64,000 nucleotides of DNA, taken from NCBI RefSeq assembly GCF_009733845.1, contig NZ_WNXZ01000008.1, forward strand, positions 1 to 64,000. The letters run 5' to 3'. Both the position numbers and the translations under genes were made by a program. The notes beneath the pieces were generated by a model, which saw only the letters and a list, made by a program, of their open reading frames with translations, made no database searches and was not told where the DNA came from. Source of the DNA: Pseudactinotalea terrae (GTDB lineage: Bacteria; Actinomycetota; Actinomycetes; Actinomycetales; Beutenbergiaceae). Positions 31,481 to 39,421 of this stretch are shown in pieces; positions within the stretch are counted from its first letter, which is position 1; every line of letters begins with the position of its first letter.

Positions 31481-32980
31481 TCAGTCGTTCTGCGGGAACC
31501 CGAGGTTGAGACCGCCGTGGCTCGGGTCGAGCCAGCGGCTGGTGATGGTCTTGTCCCGCGTGAAGAACTCGACGCCGTGCGGACCGTATGCCTTGGCGTC
31601 ACCGAACATCGACGCCTTCCAGCCGCCGAACGAGTGGTACGCGACCGGGACCGGGATCGGCACGTTGACCCCGACCATGCCCACCTCCACGTCACGCTGG
31701 AAGCGCCGGGCGGCACCGCCGTCGTTGGTGAAGATGGCCGTACCGTTGCCGTAGGGGACCGAGTTGATCAGCTCGACGCCCTCGGCGTAGGACCCGACCC
31801 GCACGACCGAGAGGACGGGCCCGAAGATCTCGTCGGTGTACACGGTCGAGGAGGTAGGCACGTTGTCGACCAGGCAGGGGCCGAGCCAGAACCCGTCGGC
31901 CTCGCCGTCGGCCCTCACACCGCGGCCGTCGACCACCACGGTGGCGCCGTCCTTGCTCGCCACGTCGAGGTAGCCCGCCACCTTGTCGCGGTGCTCACGT
32001 GTGATCAGGGGACCCATGTCGGCCTCGCCGCGGCCGTCGCCGGTGCGGAGCGTGGCCATCCGTTCGGTGATCTTCCCGATGAGGTCGTCGCCGACCGGAT
32101 CCACGGCCACCAGCACCGAGATCGCCATGCAGCGCTCACCGGCGGAGCCGAAGCCGGCGTTGACGGCCGCGTCGGCGGCGAGGTCGAGGTCGGCGTCGGG
32201 CAGCACGAGCATGTGGTTCTTCGCACCACCGAGCGCCTGCACGCGCTTGCCCGCCCTGGTGGCGGTCTCGTACACGTGCCGCGCGATCGGCGTCGAGCCC
32301 ACGAACGAGATCGCTGACACCTCGGGATGCTCCAGCAGCGCGTCCACGGCCTCCTTGTCGCCGTGCACCACGTTGAAGACGCCGTCCGGCAGCCCGGCCT
32401 CCTTCAGCAGCCCGGCCATCCAGCTCGCCGAGGTCGGGTCCTTCTCGCTGGGCTTGAGCACCACCGTGTTGCCGGCTGCGATCGCGATCGGGAAGAACCA
32501 GAGCGGCACCATCGCCGGGAAGTTGAAGGGGCTGATGATGCCCACCACCCCGAGCGGCTCCTTCACCGTGTAGACGTCGACGTCGGTGCTCGCGTTCAGC
32601 GAGTACGTGCCCTTGGTCAGGTGCGGCATGCCGCACGCGAACTCGACGACCTCCAGCCCGCGCGCGATCTCCCCAGCGGCATCGGACAGCACCTTCCCGT
32701 GCTCCGCCGTCAGGATCTCGGCCAGCTCGCTGCGGCGAGCGTTGAGAAGCTCACGGAACGCGAACAGCACCTGCTGCCGCTTCGCGATCGACGCGTTGCC
32801 CCAGCTCGTGAAGGCCTTCGCGGCGGCCTGCACCGCGCGGTCCACATCGCCCGCGGTGCCGAACCGCACCTGCTTGGCCACGATGCCCTTGGCCGGGTCG
32901 TAGACCGGCCCGCTCCGCGTCCCGGACCCCGCATCCGGGCCGCCGTCGATCCAGTGGTCGAGCATCTCGGTGCCAGTCAT
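31481..32980 (-). CDS. mmsA: CoA-acylating methylmalonate/malonate-semialdehyde dehydrogenase
   Basis: A 499-residue aldehyde dehydrogenase of the MmsA/IolA family, which oxidises (methyl)malonate semialdehyde with NAD and CoA to propionyl- or acetyl-CoA plus CO2. Catalytic cysteine C284 is in GSAGERCMAIS; the family-specific GGAKNHM (251-257) and ISPFNFPAMVPLWFFP (149-164) identify it. The charge-relay glutamate of hydrolytic aldehyde dehydrogenases is replaced in this motif, as expected for CoA-acylating members. It follows the aminotransferase gene with one base between, so the pair converts beta-alanine (or 3-aminoisobutyrate) to acetyl- or propionyl-CoA, the last steps of reductive pyrimidine degradation. 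Confidence 0.95.
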   Translation of the reverse strand: MTGTEMLDHWIDGGPDAGSGTRSGPVYDPAKGIVAKQVRFGTAGDVDRAVQAAAKAFTSWGNASIAKRQQVLFAFRELLNARRSELAEILTAEHGKVLSDAAGEIARGLEVVEFACGMPHLTKGTYSLNASTDVDVYTVKEPLGVVGIISPFNFPAMVPLWFFPIAIAAGNTVVLKPSEKDPTSASWMAGLLKEAGLPDGVFNVVHGDKEAVDALLEHPEVSAISFVGSTPIARHVYETATRAGKRVQALGGAKNHMLVLPDADLDLAADAAVNAGFGSAGERCMAISVLVAVDPVGDDLIGKITERMATLRTGDGRGEADMGPLITREHRDKVAGYLDVASKDGATVVVDGRGVRADGEADGFWLGPCLVDNVPTSSTVYTDEIFGPVLSVVRVGSYAEGVELINSVPYGNGTAIFTNDGGAARRFQRDVEVGMVGVNVPIPVPVAYHSFGGWKASMFGDAKAYGPHGVEFFTRDKTITSRWLDPSHGGLNLGFPQND

Positions 32981-32981
32981 G

Positions 32982-34316
32982 TCAGAGCCTTCCGTCCATC
33001 AGGGTGAGGACCTCGTCATAGGTGGCGATCGCCTGCGCGACCTCGTCAGCGGTGACGACGCAGGGCGGCACCACGTGGATGCGGTTGTCGGCCGTAAAGG
33101 GCAGCAGGCCCCGCTCGAGCAGCGCGGCCTTGGCGAACGCGATCTCGGCTGCCGGCAGGGGTGCGCGGGTCTCGGCGTCGGCCACCAGCTCCAGCGCCCA
33201 GAACACCCCCAGCCCCCGGGCCTCGCCGATCACCGGGTGCCTGTCGGCGAGCTCGGCCAGCGCGGGGCCGAGCACGTCGGCGCCGATCTGCTTGGCGTTC
33301 GCCACGATGCCCTCGTGGGCCATCGCGTCGATCGACGCCACGATCGAGGCTGCCGCCAGCGGGTGCCCCGAGTAGGTGAGGCCACCGGGAAAGACCCGGT
33401 CGTCGAAGGTCTTCGTGATCTCCTCGGAGATGATCACGCCGCCGACCGGCACGTAGCCGGAGTTGACGCCCTTCGCGAACGTGATGAGGTCGGGGCGCAC
33501 GTCGTAGTTGTCGAGCGCGAACCACTCGCCGGTGCGACCGAAGCCGGCCATCACCTCGTCGAGGATCAGCATGATCCCGTACTCGTCCGCGAGCGCACGG
33601 ACACCCTCGAGGTAGCCGGGCGGCGGCGGGATGATGCCGGCGGTGCCGGGGATGGTCTCGAGAAGGATCGCGGCCACGTCGTCGGGACCCTCGACCTGGA
33701 CGACGCGTCGCAGGTGGTGCAGCGCGCGCTCGGCCTCCTCCTCAGGGGTGGTGGCCCAGAACTCGGTGCGGTACAGGTAGGGACCGAACGCGTGGACGTG
33801 GCCGATCGCGTACTCGTTCGGCAGTCGCCGCCAGTCTCCGGTGGCGACCACCGCGCCACCGGTGTTGCCGTGGTAGCTGCGGTAGCGGGAGACGATCTTG
33901 CGCCGCCCGGTGTGCAGGCGGGCCATGCGCATCGCGTTCTCGACCGCGTCGGCACCACCGTTGGTGAAGAACACCTTGCTCATGCCCGACGGCGCCTGGG
34001 CCAGGATCCGCTTGGCCGCCTCGCCGCGGGTGAGGTTGGCTGTGGCCGGGCCGATCGTGGCGAGCGTGGCCGCCTGGTCCTGGATGGCCGCGACGACCGC
34101 AGGGTGCGCGTAGCCGATGTTGACGTTGACGAGCTGGCTGGAGAAGTCGAGGTAGCGCCGCCCGCTGTGGTCCCAGACGGTGCTGCCGCTACCACCAGCG
34201 ATCGAGATCGGCTTGAGCGAGGCCTGTGCGGACCACGAGTGGAAGACATGGGTCTTGTCGAGCTCGAGCGCCAGGGCGTCGAGATCGTCCAGCCCTGTCT
34301 GGGGCACCTCAGTCAT
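32982..34316 (-). CDS. Class III omega-aminotransferase (beta-alanine type)
   Basis: A 444-residue PLP-dependent class III aminotransferase. The Schiff-base lysine is K282 in ITFAKGVNSGYVPVGG and D253 in LILDEVMAGFGRTG binds the pyridine nitrogen; FTNGGADAVENAMRMAR is the phosphate-binding region. Class III enzymes with this signature act on omega-amino acids such as beta-alanine or 4-aminobutyrate. Position directly before mmsA and close to dihydropyrimidinase and beta-ureidopropionase genes points to beta-alanine:pyruvate (or 2-oxoglutarate) transamination giving malonate semialdehyde. The ATG lies beside the divergent ECF41 sigma module. Confidence 0.9.
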   Translation of the reverse strand: MTEVPQTGLDDLDALALELDKTHVFHSWSAQASLKPISIAGGSGSTVWDHSGRRYLDFSSQLVNVNIGYAHPAVVAAIQDQAATLATIGPATANLTRGEAAKRILAQAPSGMSKVFFTNGGADAVENAMRMARLHTGRRKIVSRYRSYHGNTGGAVVATGDWRRLPNEYAIGHVHAFGPYLYRTEFWATTPEEEAERALHHLRRVVQVEGPDDVAAILLETIPGTAGIIPPPPGYLEGVRALADEYGIMLILDEVMAGFGRTGEWFALDNYDVRPDLITFAKGVNSGYVPVGGVIISEEITKTFDDRVFPGGLTYSGHPLAAASIVASIDAMAHEGIVANAKQIGADVLGPALAELADRHPVIGEARGLGVFWALELVADAETRAPLPAAEIAFAKAALLERGLLPFTADNRIHVVPPCVVTADEVAQAIATYDEVLTLMDGRL

Positions 34317-34446
34317 GCCAGCGACTCCTCTTTCTCCGGGGCGCGCCGAGAGACGGCGACACCACTGTCGTAGGTCCAGGATGCCCCACCGGCGAGAGGA
34401 TGGGGGCCATGACGGCGTTCGCGGCTTTCGCGAGGACCGGCCCGGC

Positions 34447-34473
34447 CGTCACAGATCCGACCCCTGTCCGGTC
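34447..34473 (+). promoter_or_regulatory. ECF41-type promoter of the sigma factor gene
   Basis: CGTCACA at 34447-34453, a 16-base spacer and GGTC at 34470-34473 match the ECF41 promoter pattern (TGTCACA, spacer, CGTC) known from the family. The same arrangement with identical spacing, including GATC after the -35 box, precedes the downstream oxidoreductase gene. It starts 69 bases before the sigma ATG and implies autoregulation. Confidence 0.65.
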
Positions 34474-34515
34474 AAGATCGTGACGGGACCCGAGTCGGCG
34501 AGAGGAGGCGGGTCG

Positions 34516-35391
34516 ATGGGTGAGCTGGAGCGGGCGGCAGCCGAGTTCGAGCACGCACGACCACGGCTGTTCGGCATCGCCTACCGGATGCTCGGCAGCA
34601 TCGCCGACGCCGAGGACGTCGTGCAGGAGGCGTGGATCAGGTGGCAGGGCGTCAACCGCGAGACCGTCCGGGAACCCGTCGCCTTCCTCACCACGATCAC
34701 CACGCGGCTGTCGATCAACGCCCTGACGTCGGCGCGCGTGCGCCGCGAGACCTACATCGGCCCGTGGCTGCCCGAGCCGGTGAGCACCGAGGACGACCCG
34801 TCGCTCGGAGCCGAGAACACCGAGGCGCTGCAGTACGCGGTGCTGATCCTGCTGGAGCGGCTCAGCCCCGCCGAACGCGCCGCCTACGTGCTGCGGGAGG
34901 CGTTCGACTACCCCTACGACCGGATCGCGGAGATCGTGGAGAGCAGCACCGCCGCCGCCCGGCAGCTCGTCAGCCGGGCACGCAAGCACGTGGCGGCCGA
35001 GCGTCGCTCGAGCGTCGCGTTCGGGGCGCAGCGGCGGCTGCTGGAGACGTTCCTGGCGGCTGCTCGGGCCGGTGACACGGCTGCGCTCGAGCAGCTGTTC
35101 GCCGTCGACGTGGTCAGCCGCACCGATGGCAACGGCGTCAAGCTCGCCGCACGCAGGCCGATGAGCGGCAGGGCTCGGGTGGCGGCCTTCGTGGCCTCGT
35201 TCTCCAGCCACTTCTGGACCGGCAAGACGATCGACACGGTCGTGGTCAACGGTCAGCCGGGTGTGGCGCTGCGCGAGGCGGGCGTGATCACCACGTTGCT
35301 GACCATCAGCGCCTCGGCGAGCGGCATCGACCAGCTGATCTGGGTCATGAGTCCGGACAAGCTGGGCCATGTGGCGACGACGCCGCGGTGA
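34516..35391 (+). CDS. ECF41-family (SigJ-like) sigma factor with SnoaL-type C-terminal domain
   Basis: A 291-residue extracytoplasmic-function sigma factor. Sigma-2 is at about residues 10-75 (FGIAYRMLGSIADAEDVVQE), sigma-4 at about 105-160 (LSPAERAAYVLREAFDY), and a SnoaL-like domain at 170-285 that in this family replaces an anti-sigma factor. ECF41 hallmarks are visible: linker WLPEP (84-88), a DGNG motif near 204-207 (DGGG in most members) and SPDKL (279-283, usually NPDKL). ATG at 34516 is preceded by GAGGAGG. It probably drives its own gene and the NmrA-like oxidoreductase 430 bp downstream. The inducing signal is not known for the family. Confidence 0.92.
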   Translation: MGELERAAAEFEHARPRLFGIAYRMLGSIADAEDVVQEAWIRWQGVNRETVREPVAFLTTITTRLSINALTSARVRRETYIGPWLPEPVSTEDDPSLGAENTEALQYAVLILLERLSPAERAAYVLREAFDYPYDRIAEIVESSTAAARQLVSRARKHVAAERRSSVAFGAQRRLLETFLAAARAGDTAALEQLFAVDVVSRTDGNGVKLAARRPMSGRARVAAFVASFSSHFWTGKTIDTVVVNGQPGVALREAGVITTLLTISASASGIDQLIWVMSPDKLGHVATTPR

Positions 35392-35734
35392 CCGGCTCGC
35401 CCGCGAGCTGCGGGTCGTGTGGGAGCAGCGTGACCCCACCGAGATCGCCACGATCCTGCATCGTGACGTCGAGCTGGTGGTCGACGGCGGTGCAGAGATC
35501 GGTGCGGGCGGTCGCCTCGTGCGGCGTGCGGGGGAAGTCGCGGCCGCCTTGGTCGAGCTACTGCCCCCGGATGGTGCGCTCGCCGTCGCCGGTGTGAACG
35601 GCTCGCCGGGGGTGGTGATGCGACGTGACGGACGGGTCGTGGGTGTGCTCTGCCTCGCGACGCGACGGCAGCGGATCGACCGGCTGTGGATGGTGACTGC
35701 GCCCGCCAAGCTGGGCCACTGGAACATCACCTGA
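35369..35734 (+). CDS. Stand-alone SnoaL-like domain paralogous to the ECF41 C-terminus
   Basis: A 121-residue protein whose ATG lies 23 bases inside the sigma gene, in another frame. The sequence parallels the sigma factor's own C-terminal domain: VELVVDGGAEIGAGG corresponds to the DGNG region, NGSPGVVMRRDGRVVGV to NGQPGVALREAG, and LWMVTAPAKLGHWN to the sigma end IWVMSPDKLGHV. It has no sigma-2 or sigma-4 region. It may compete with, or replace, the regulatory domain of the sigma factor (inference). Alternatively it is the remnant of a tandemly duplicated sigma gene. Translational coupling to the sigma factor is likely. Confidence 0.75.
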   Translation: MWRRRRGDRLARELRVVWEQRDPTEIATILHRDVELVVDGGAEIGAGGRLVRRAGEVAAALVELLPPDGALAVAGVNGSPGVVMRRDGRVVGVLCLATRRQRIDRLWMVTAPAKLGHWNIT

Positions 35735-35742
35735 GCGGCTGC

Positions 35743-35769
35743 TGTCACAGATCGAACCTCTGCGTTGTC
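35743..35769 (+). promoter_or_regulatory. ECF41-type promoter of the NmrA-like gene
   Basis: TGTCACA at 35743-35749, a 16-base spacer and TGTC at 35766-35769. It lies 55 bases before the ATG of the oxidoreductase gene. It pairs with the element before the sigma gene at 34447-34473, sharing CACAGATC and the exact spacing. Confidence 0.72.
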
Positions 35770-35824
35770 AGGTCTGGTGAGCGCCGGGACCGGCGCACAG
35801 TCGAACGACATGAAGGACAGTGAC

Positions 35825-36580
35825 ATGAAGATCGTCGTCATCGGTGGCACCGGGCTGATCGGCTCCAAGGTCGTGGCCAAGCTGAGCGAGCACGGGCACG
35901 AGGCGGTCGCGGCTGCACCGGCCACGGGCGTCAACTCGATCACGGGCGAGGGCCTGGCCGAGGCCCTGGCGGGGGCAGACGTCGTCGTCGACGTCTCGAA
36001 CTCACCGTCCTTCGAGCCGGCGGCCGTGCGGGACTTCTTCACGACGTCCACCACCAACCTGATCGTCGCTGAGCGTGAGGCCGGCGTGAAGCACCATGTG
36101 GCACTGACGATCGTGGGCACGAACCGGCCGCAGGAGATCGGGTACTTCGCGGGCAAGGCGGCGCAGGAGAAGCTTATCCGCGACTCCGGTCAGCACTACA
36201 CCCTCGTGCACGCCACCCAGTTCTTCGAGTTCCTCGGCAGCATCGCCGACATCTCCACCGACGGCACCACGGTGCGGCTGCCCGGCGCGCTCGTGCAGCC
36301 GATGGCCGCCGAGGACGTGGCGACCGCGGTGGCGCGGGCTGCTGCTGGTGAGCCCCGAGGTGACGTCGAGGTGGCCGGGCCGGAGCAGCTCGGGCTCGAC
36401 GAGCTCGTGCGCCGCGGGCTCGCCTTCCGCGGCGACCCGCGCCCCGTCGTGCGCGACGACGACGCGCATTACTACGGCGCGCGGGTCGCCGAGCGGACGC
36501 TGATCCCGGTCGAGGGCGCCGAGCTCTTCACCACCACCCTCGAGGAGTGGCTGCCCGCCAACCCGGCACCGAGCGCCTGA
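35825..36580 (+). CDS. NmrA/SDR-type NAD(P)-binding oxidoreductase, ECF41 target
   Basis: A 251-residue atypical short-chain dehydrogenase. MKIVVIGGTGLIGSKVVAKL is the dinucleotide-binding start with GGTGLIG; the catalytic Tyr-x-x-x-Lys is degenerate (EIGYFAGKAAQEKLI), as in NmrA-like members. ATG at 35825 was chosen because AAGGA lies upstream and earlier in-frame starts overlap the promoter. Genes controlled by ECF41 factors are typically carboxymuconolactone decarboxylases, oxidoreductases or epimerases of this kind, so the arrangement fits. Substrate unknown. Convergent with the binding-protein gene, eight bases away. Confidence 0.88.
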   Translation: MKIVVIGGTGLIGSKVVAKLSEHGHEAVAAAPATGVNSITGEGLAEALAGADVVVDVSNSPSFEPAAVRDFFTTSTTNLIVAEREAGVKHHVALTIVGTNRPQEIGYFAGKAAQEKLIRDSGQHYTLVHATQFFEFLGSIADISTDGTTVRLPGALVQPMAAEDVATAVARAAAGEPRGDVEVAGPEQLGLDELVRRGLAFRGDPRPVVRDDDAHYYGARVAERTLIPVEGAELFTTTLEEWLPANPAPSA

Positions 36581-36587
36581 GGACCCC

Positions 36588-37745
36588 TCAGTTCCCACCC
36601 TCGGCGAGGGTGACGTCGATCGGCTGGAATCCGTCGCCCGTGGTGTCGACGTCGGAGCCGAGGTCGCTGATCGCCTGCTCGATGTAGTCGTTGGAGTAGG
36701 CGGTCTCCGGAGGTTCGGCCGTGATCAGGTGCTGGCCCTGCTCGTTGACGGCGGCGAGGGCGCCGGAGACCGTCTGCTCCCACGCGTCGGCATCGATGAC
36801 ACCGATGCCGTTGGCGGAGGGCCAGATCAGCTTGTTCGTCTCGTTCGCCATCCACAGCTCGTGGCTCGGGCCCCATGTGGACCCGGCGGCGATCGTGATC
36901 TCCGCGGCCGACTCGACGTTGTCGCGGGCGTACGCCCAGCCCTTGATCACGGCCTTCAGCAAGGAGACGGCGGTCGCCTCGTAGTCGGCGTCGTCGGCGA
37001 GGCGGCCCTGGTCGGCCCAGATCGCATCCTGCAGCATGCCGCCCGGGGTCTCCTGGTAGGAGATGACGTCGAACTCCTCGGGCGTGTAGAGCGCGCCCGT
37101 GGCGGGGTTCATCGTCTCGAGCACCTGCGCCCACTCGTTGTAGGTCATCGCCTGCGCCGCGTCGATGTCACCCTGCAGGAACGCGTTCATGTTGAAGTCC
37201 TGCGTGACGATCTCGACCGTGGTGGAGTCCAGGCCCTCGGCTGCCATCGCGGCGAAGATCTCCCACTCGTTGCCGAAGCCCCACGACCCGATGCGCTTGC
37301 CCTCGAAGTCGGCGACCGTGGTGATGCCGGAGTCCTTGAACGCCACCTGCAGCGTGCCCGAGCGCTGGAAGATCTGCCCGATGTTCGTGAGGTTCGCCCC
37401 CTGCTCGATCGAGCCGAGCACCTTCGGTACCCAGGCGATGCAGAAGTCGGCGTTGCCGCTGGCCAGGGCGTCCTGAGGCACGATGTCACCACCGGACGGG
37501 ATGATCTCGACCTCGAGCCCCTCCTCCTCGAAGAAGCCCTGATCGGCGGCTGCGAAGTAGCCCGCGAACTGAGCCTGCGGCAGCCACTGCAGTTGCAGCT
37601 TCACCGGGGTGAGCTCGCCGCCCTCACCGCCTCCGCCACCGGTACCGCCACCGTTGCCGCCGCCGGTGTCGCTGCAGGCGGCGAGGAACGCAGCGAGGGT
37701 CATGCCGCCCGCGCCCGCGGCGAACGCGCGTCGTGTCATCTTCAT
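36588..37745 (-). CDS. ABC transporter substrate-binding lipoprotein, NMT1/ThiY-like
   Basis: A 385-residue periplasmic-type binding lipoprotein. The signal peptide has twin arginines (R5, R6 in TRRAFAAG) and lipobox LAAC with C24, followed by a Gly-rich linker. The mature part LQLQWLPQAQFAGYFAAADQ matches the NMT1/THI5-like family, which binds hydroxymethylpyrimidine, related pyrimidine moieties or taurine-like ligands. It is the last gene of the dihydropyrimidinase operon, 51 bases after a permease gene, so its ligand is probably a pyrimidine, hydantoin or N-carbamoyl compound (inference). AAGGA stands before the ATG. Confidence 0.9.
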   Translation of the reverse strand: MKMTRRAFAAGAGGMTLAAFLAACSDTGGGNGGGTGGGGGEGGELTPVKLQLQWLPQAQFAGYFAAADQGFFEEEGLEVEIIPSGGDIVPQDALASGNADFCIAWVPKVLGSIEQGANLTNIGQIFQRSGTLQVAFKDSGITTVADFEGKRIGSWGFGNEWEIFAAMAAEGLDSTTVEIVTQDFNMNAFLQGDIDAAQAMTYNEWAQVLETMNPATGALYTPEEFDVISYQETPGGMLQDAIWADQGRLADDADYEATAVSLLKAVIKGWAYARDNVESAAEITIAAGSTWGPSHELWMANETNKLIWPSANGIGVIDADAWEQTVSGALAAVNEQGQHLITAEPPETAYSNDYIEQAISDLGSDVDTTGDGFQPIDVTLAEGGN

Positions 37746-37796
37746 GGTGGTGGTCCTTTCGGGGGTGGGTGAGGCATCACGGGGCAGAGGGGAGGC

Positions 37797-38594
37797 TTAG
37801 CGGGCACCGCCGGCGAGCAGCCGGTTGACGCCCCGCTCGAGGGCGACGGTCAGGAGGTACAGGCCGAGCCCGAGCAGGATCGAGGCCCCGACGTACGCCC
37901 ACGCGCGTGCGTACGCGCTCGTCGCGGCCGATGTCGAGATGAAGGCGCCGAGGCCGCCGCGTGGCCCACCGAAGTACTCGGCCACCAGCGCGGAGATGAC
38001 GGCGAGCGAGCTGGCCACCCGGAGGCCGGTCACCACGTACGGCGCGGCCGCCGGCAGTGTGAGGAGCCGGAAGGTCTGCGACCCGGAGGCGGCGTAGGCG
38101 CGCATGAGGTCGCGGTGCAGGGGCGTGGTCTGCCGGAGCCCGCGGAGGCTGTTGAGGAACACCGGCACGAACGAGGCGATCGCGGCGATCGTGCGGCGAC
38201 CGATCTCGCTGTCCGCGCCGAACATCGAGTTCAGCACGGGCGCGAGCGCCACGATCGGGACCACGGCCAGCGCCGCGACCACGGGCACGAGCATCTGGTC
38301 GAACCAGCGGAACCGGGAGGCGAGGGCCGCCAGCAGCACCGCGAACGCCGCGCCGACGATCAGGCCCAGCACGGCGTTGCTTCCCGTGATCCATGTGGCC
38401 TCGGCGATGGGGCCGACGTTCGCCCGCCACTCCCCGACGATCTCGGCGGGGCTCGGCAGGAGGTACGCCGAGACCCCCACGACCCCGACGAGGAGCTGCC
38501 ACACCCCCAGACCGAGGAGCCCCACGGCGATCGGCACCCCGATGCGAGAGGCCCTGTCCATGCGTGGGCGAGCTCCGCCGTCGAGCACTGACAT
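37797..38594 (-). CDS. ABC transporter permease (SsuC/ThiX type), second
   Basis: A 265-residue inner-membrane permease with six predicted helices. The cytoplasmic EAA loop reads LMRAYAASGSQTFRLLTLPAAAPYVVTGLR in the sequence (key part AYAASGSQTF, then LPAAAPYV). It belongs to the aliphatic sulfonate/nitrate/pyrimidine-precursor group. ATG overlaps the ATPase stop by one base (TGATG). Together with the permease at 39418 it would form a heterodimer, since the operon has one ATPase, two permeases and one binding protein. Confidence 0.9.
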   Translation of the reverse strand: MSVLDGGARPRMDRASRIGVPIAVGLLGLGVWQLLVGVVGVSAYLLPSPAEIVGEWRANVGPIAEATWITGSNAVLGLIVGAAFAVLLAALASRFRWFDQMLVPVVAALAVVPIVALAPVLNSMFGADSEIGRRTIAAIASFVPVFLNSLRGLRQTTPLHRDLMRAYAASGSQTFRLLTLPAAAPYVVTGLRVASSLAVISALVAEYFGGPRGGLGAFISTSAATSAYARAWAYVGASILLGLGLYLLTVALERGVNRLLAGGAR

Positions 38595-39421
38595 CAGCGT
38601 GCCTCTCGCGCGGCGGCTGTCACAGGTGTGCCGTGGAGGGCTTCGCGCACCTCGGTGACCTTCTCGAAGAAGCCCGCCGTCTCGCGGAGCGCCTCGTCAC
38701 GGTGGACGTCGCGGCCGATCCCGATGTCGACGACCCCCGTGATCCGCCCGGGCCGCGCCGACAGCACGACGACCCGGTCGGAGAGGAACACCGCCTCCGG
38801 GATCGAGTGCGTCACGAACACCACGGCGGCGCCGGACTCGCCGACGATCCGCGCGAGCTCGGCCTGCATCCGCTCGCGCGTCATCTCGTCGAGCGCCCCG
38901 AAGGGTTCGTCCATCAGCAGCAGGCGCGGCTGCTCGGCGAGCGACCGGGCGATCGCGACGCGCTGCTGCATGCCACCCGAGAGCTGGTCGGGGTAGCGGT
39001 CGATGAAGTCGGTGAGCCCGACCAGCTCGGCCAGCTCGGCGACCCGCTTCTCACGGTCCGGCCTCGCCACGCCGTGCAGCTCCAGCGGGACGCCGATGTT
39101 GGCTCCCACGGTGCGCCACGGCAGCAGCCCCGCCTGCTGGAACGCGATCCCGTAGTCCTGGTCACGGCGCGCTTGCGCGGGCGACTTGCCGAAGACCTCG
39201 AGCGTGCCCTCGGTCGGGGAGTCGAGGTCGGCGATCAGCCTCATCAGCGTGGACTTGCCGCAGCCGGAGGGACCGATCAGGGAGACGAACTCTCCTGCGG
39301 TGATCTCGAGGTCGACGCCGGTGAGTGCCTGCACCTCGCCGTCCCTGGTGTCGAAGGTCTTGCCGATCCCGGTCGCGACCACAGCTGCCTCGCTGCTCGT
39401 CTCCTCGGTCGTCGTGCTCAT
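38594..39421 (-). CDS. ABC transporter ATP-binding protein (SsuB/TauB/ThiZ type)
   Basis: A 275-residue ATPase. Walker A is GPSGCGKST at 50-58, the Q-loop lies in GIAFQQAGLLPW, the signature LSGGMQQR is at 147-154, Walker B LLLMDEP at 167-173 with D-loop GALD, and the switch histidine follows in VTHSIPEAV. The sequence type is that of nitrate/sulfonate/pyrimidine-precursor importers. It is coupled to both permease genes by short overlaps, and powers the uptake system of the dihydropyrimidinase operon. Confidence 0.93.
   Translation of the reverse strand: MSTTTEETSSEAAVVATGIGKTFDTRDGEVQALTGVDLEITAGEFVSLIGPSGCGKSTLMRLIADLDSPTEGTLEVFGKSPAQARRDQDYGIAFQQAGLLPWRTVGANIGVPLELHGVARPDREKRVAELAELVGLTDFIDRYPDQLSGGMQQRVAIARSLAEQPRLLLMDEPFGALDEMTRERMQAELARIVGESGAAVVFVTHSIPEAVFLSDRVVVLSARPGRITGVVDIGIGRDVHRDEALRETAGFFEKVTEVREALHGTPVTAAAREAR

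Noticed and set aside
35765-35824. Earlier in-frame start of the NmrA-like protein at 35765
   Set aside because: It would place the start codon inside the ECF41 promoter; ATG at 35825 begins the dinucleotide-binding strand and has an upstream AAGGA.
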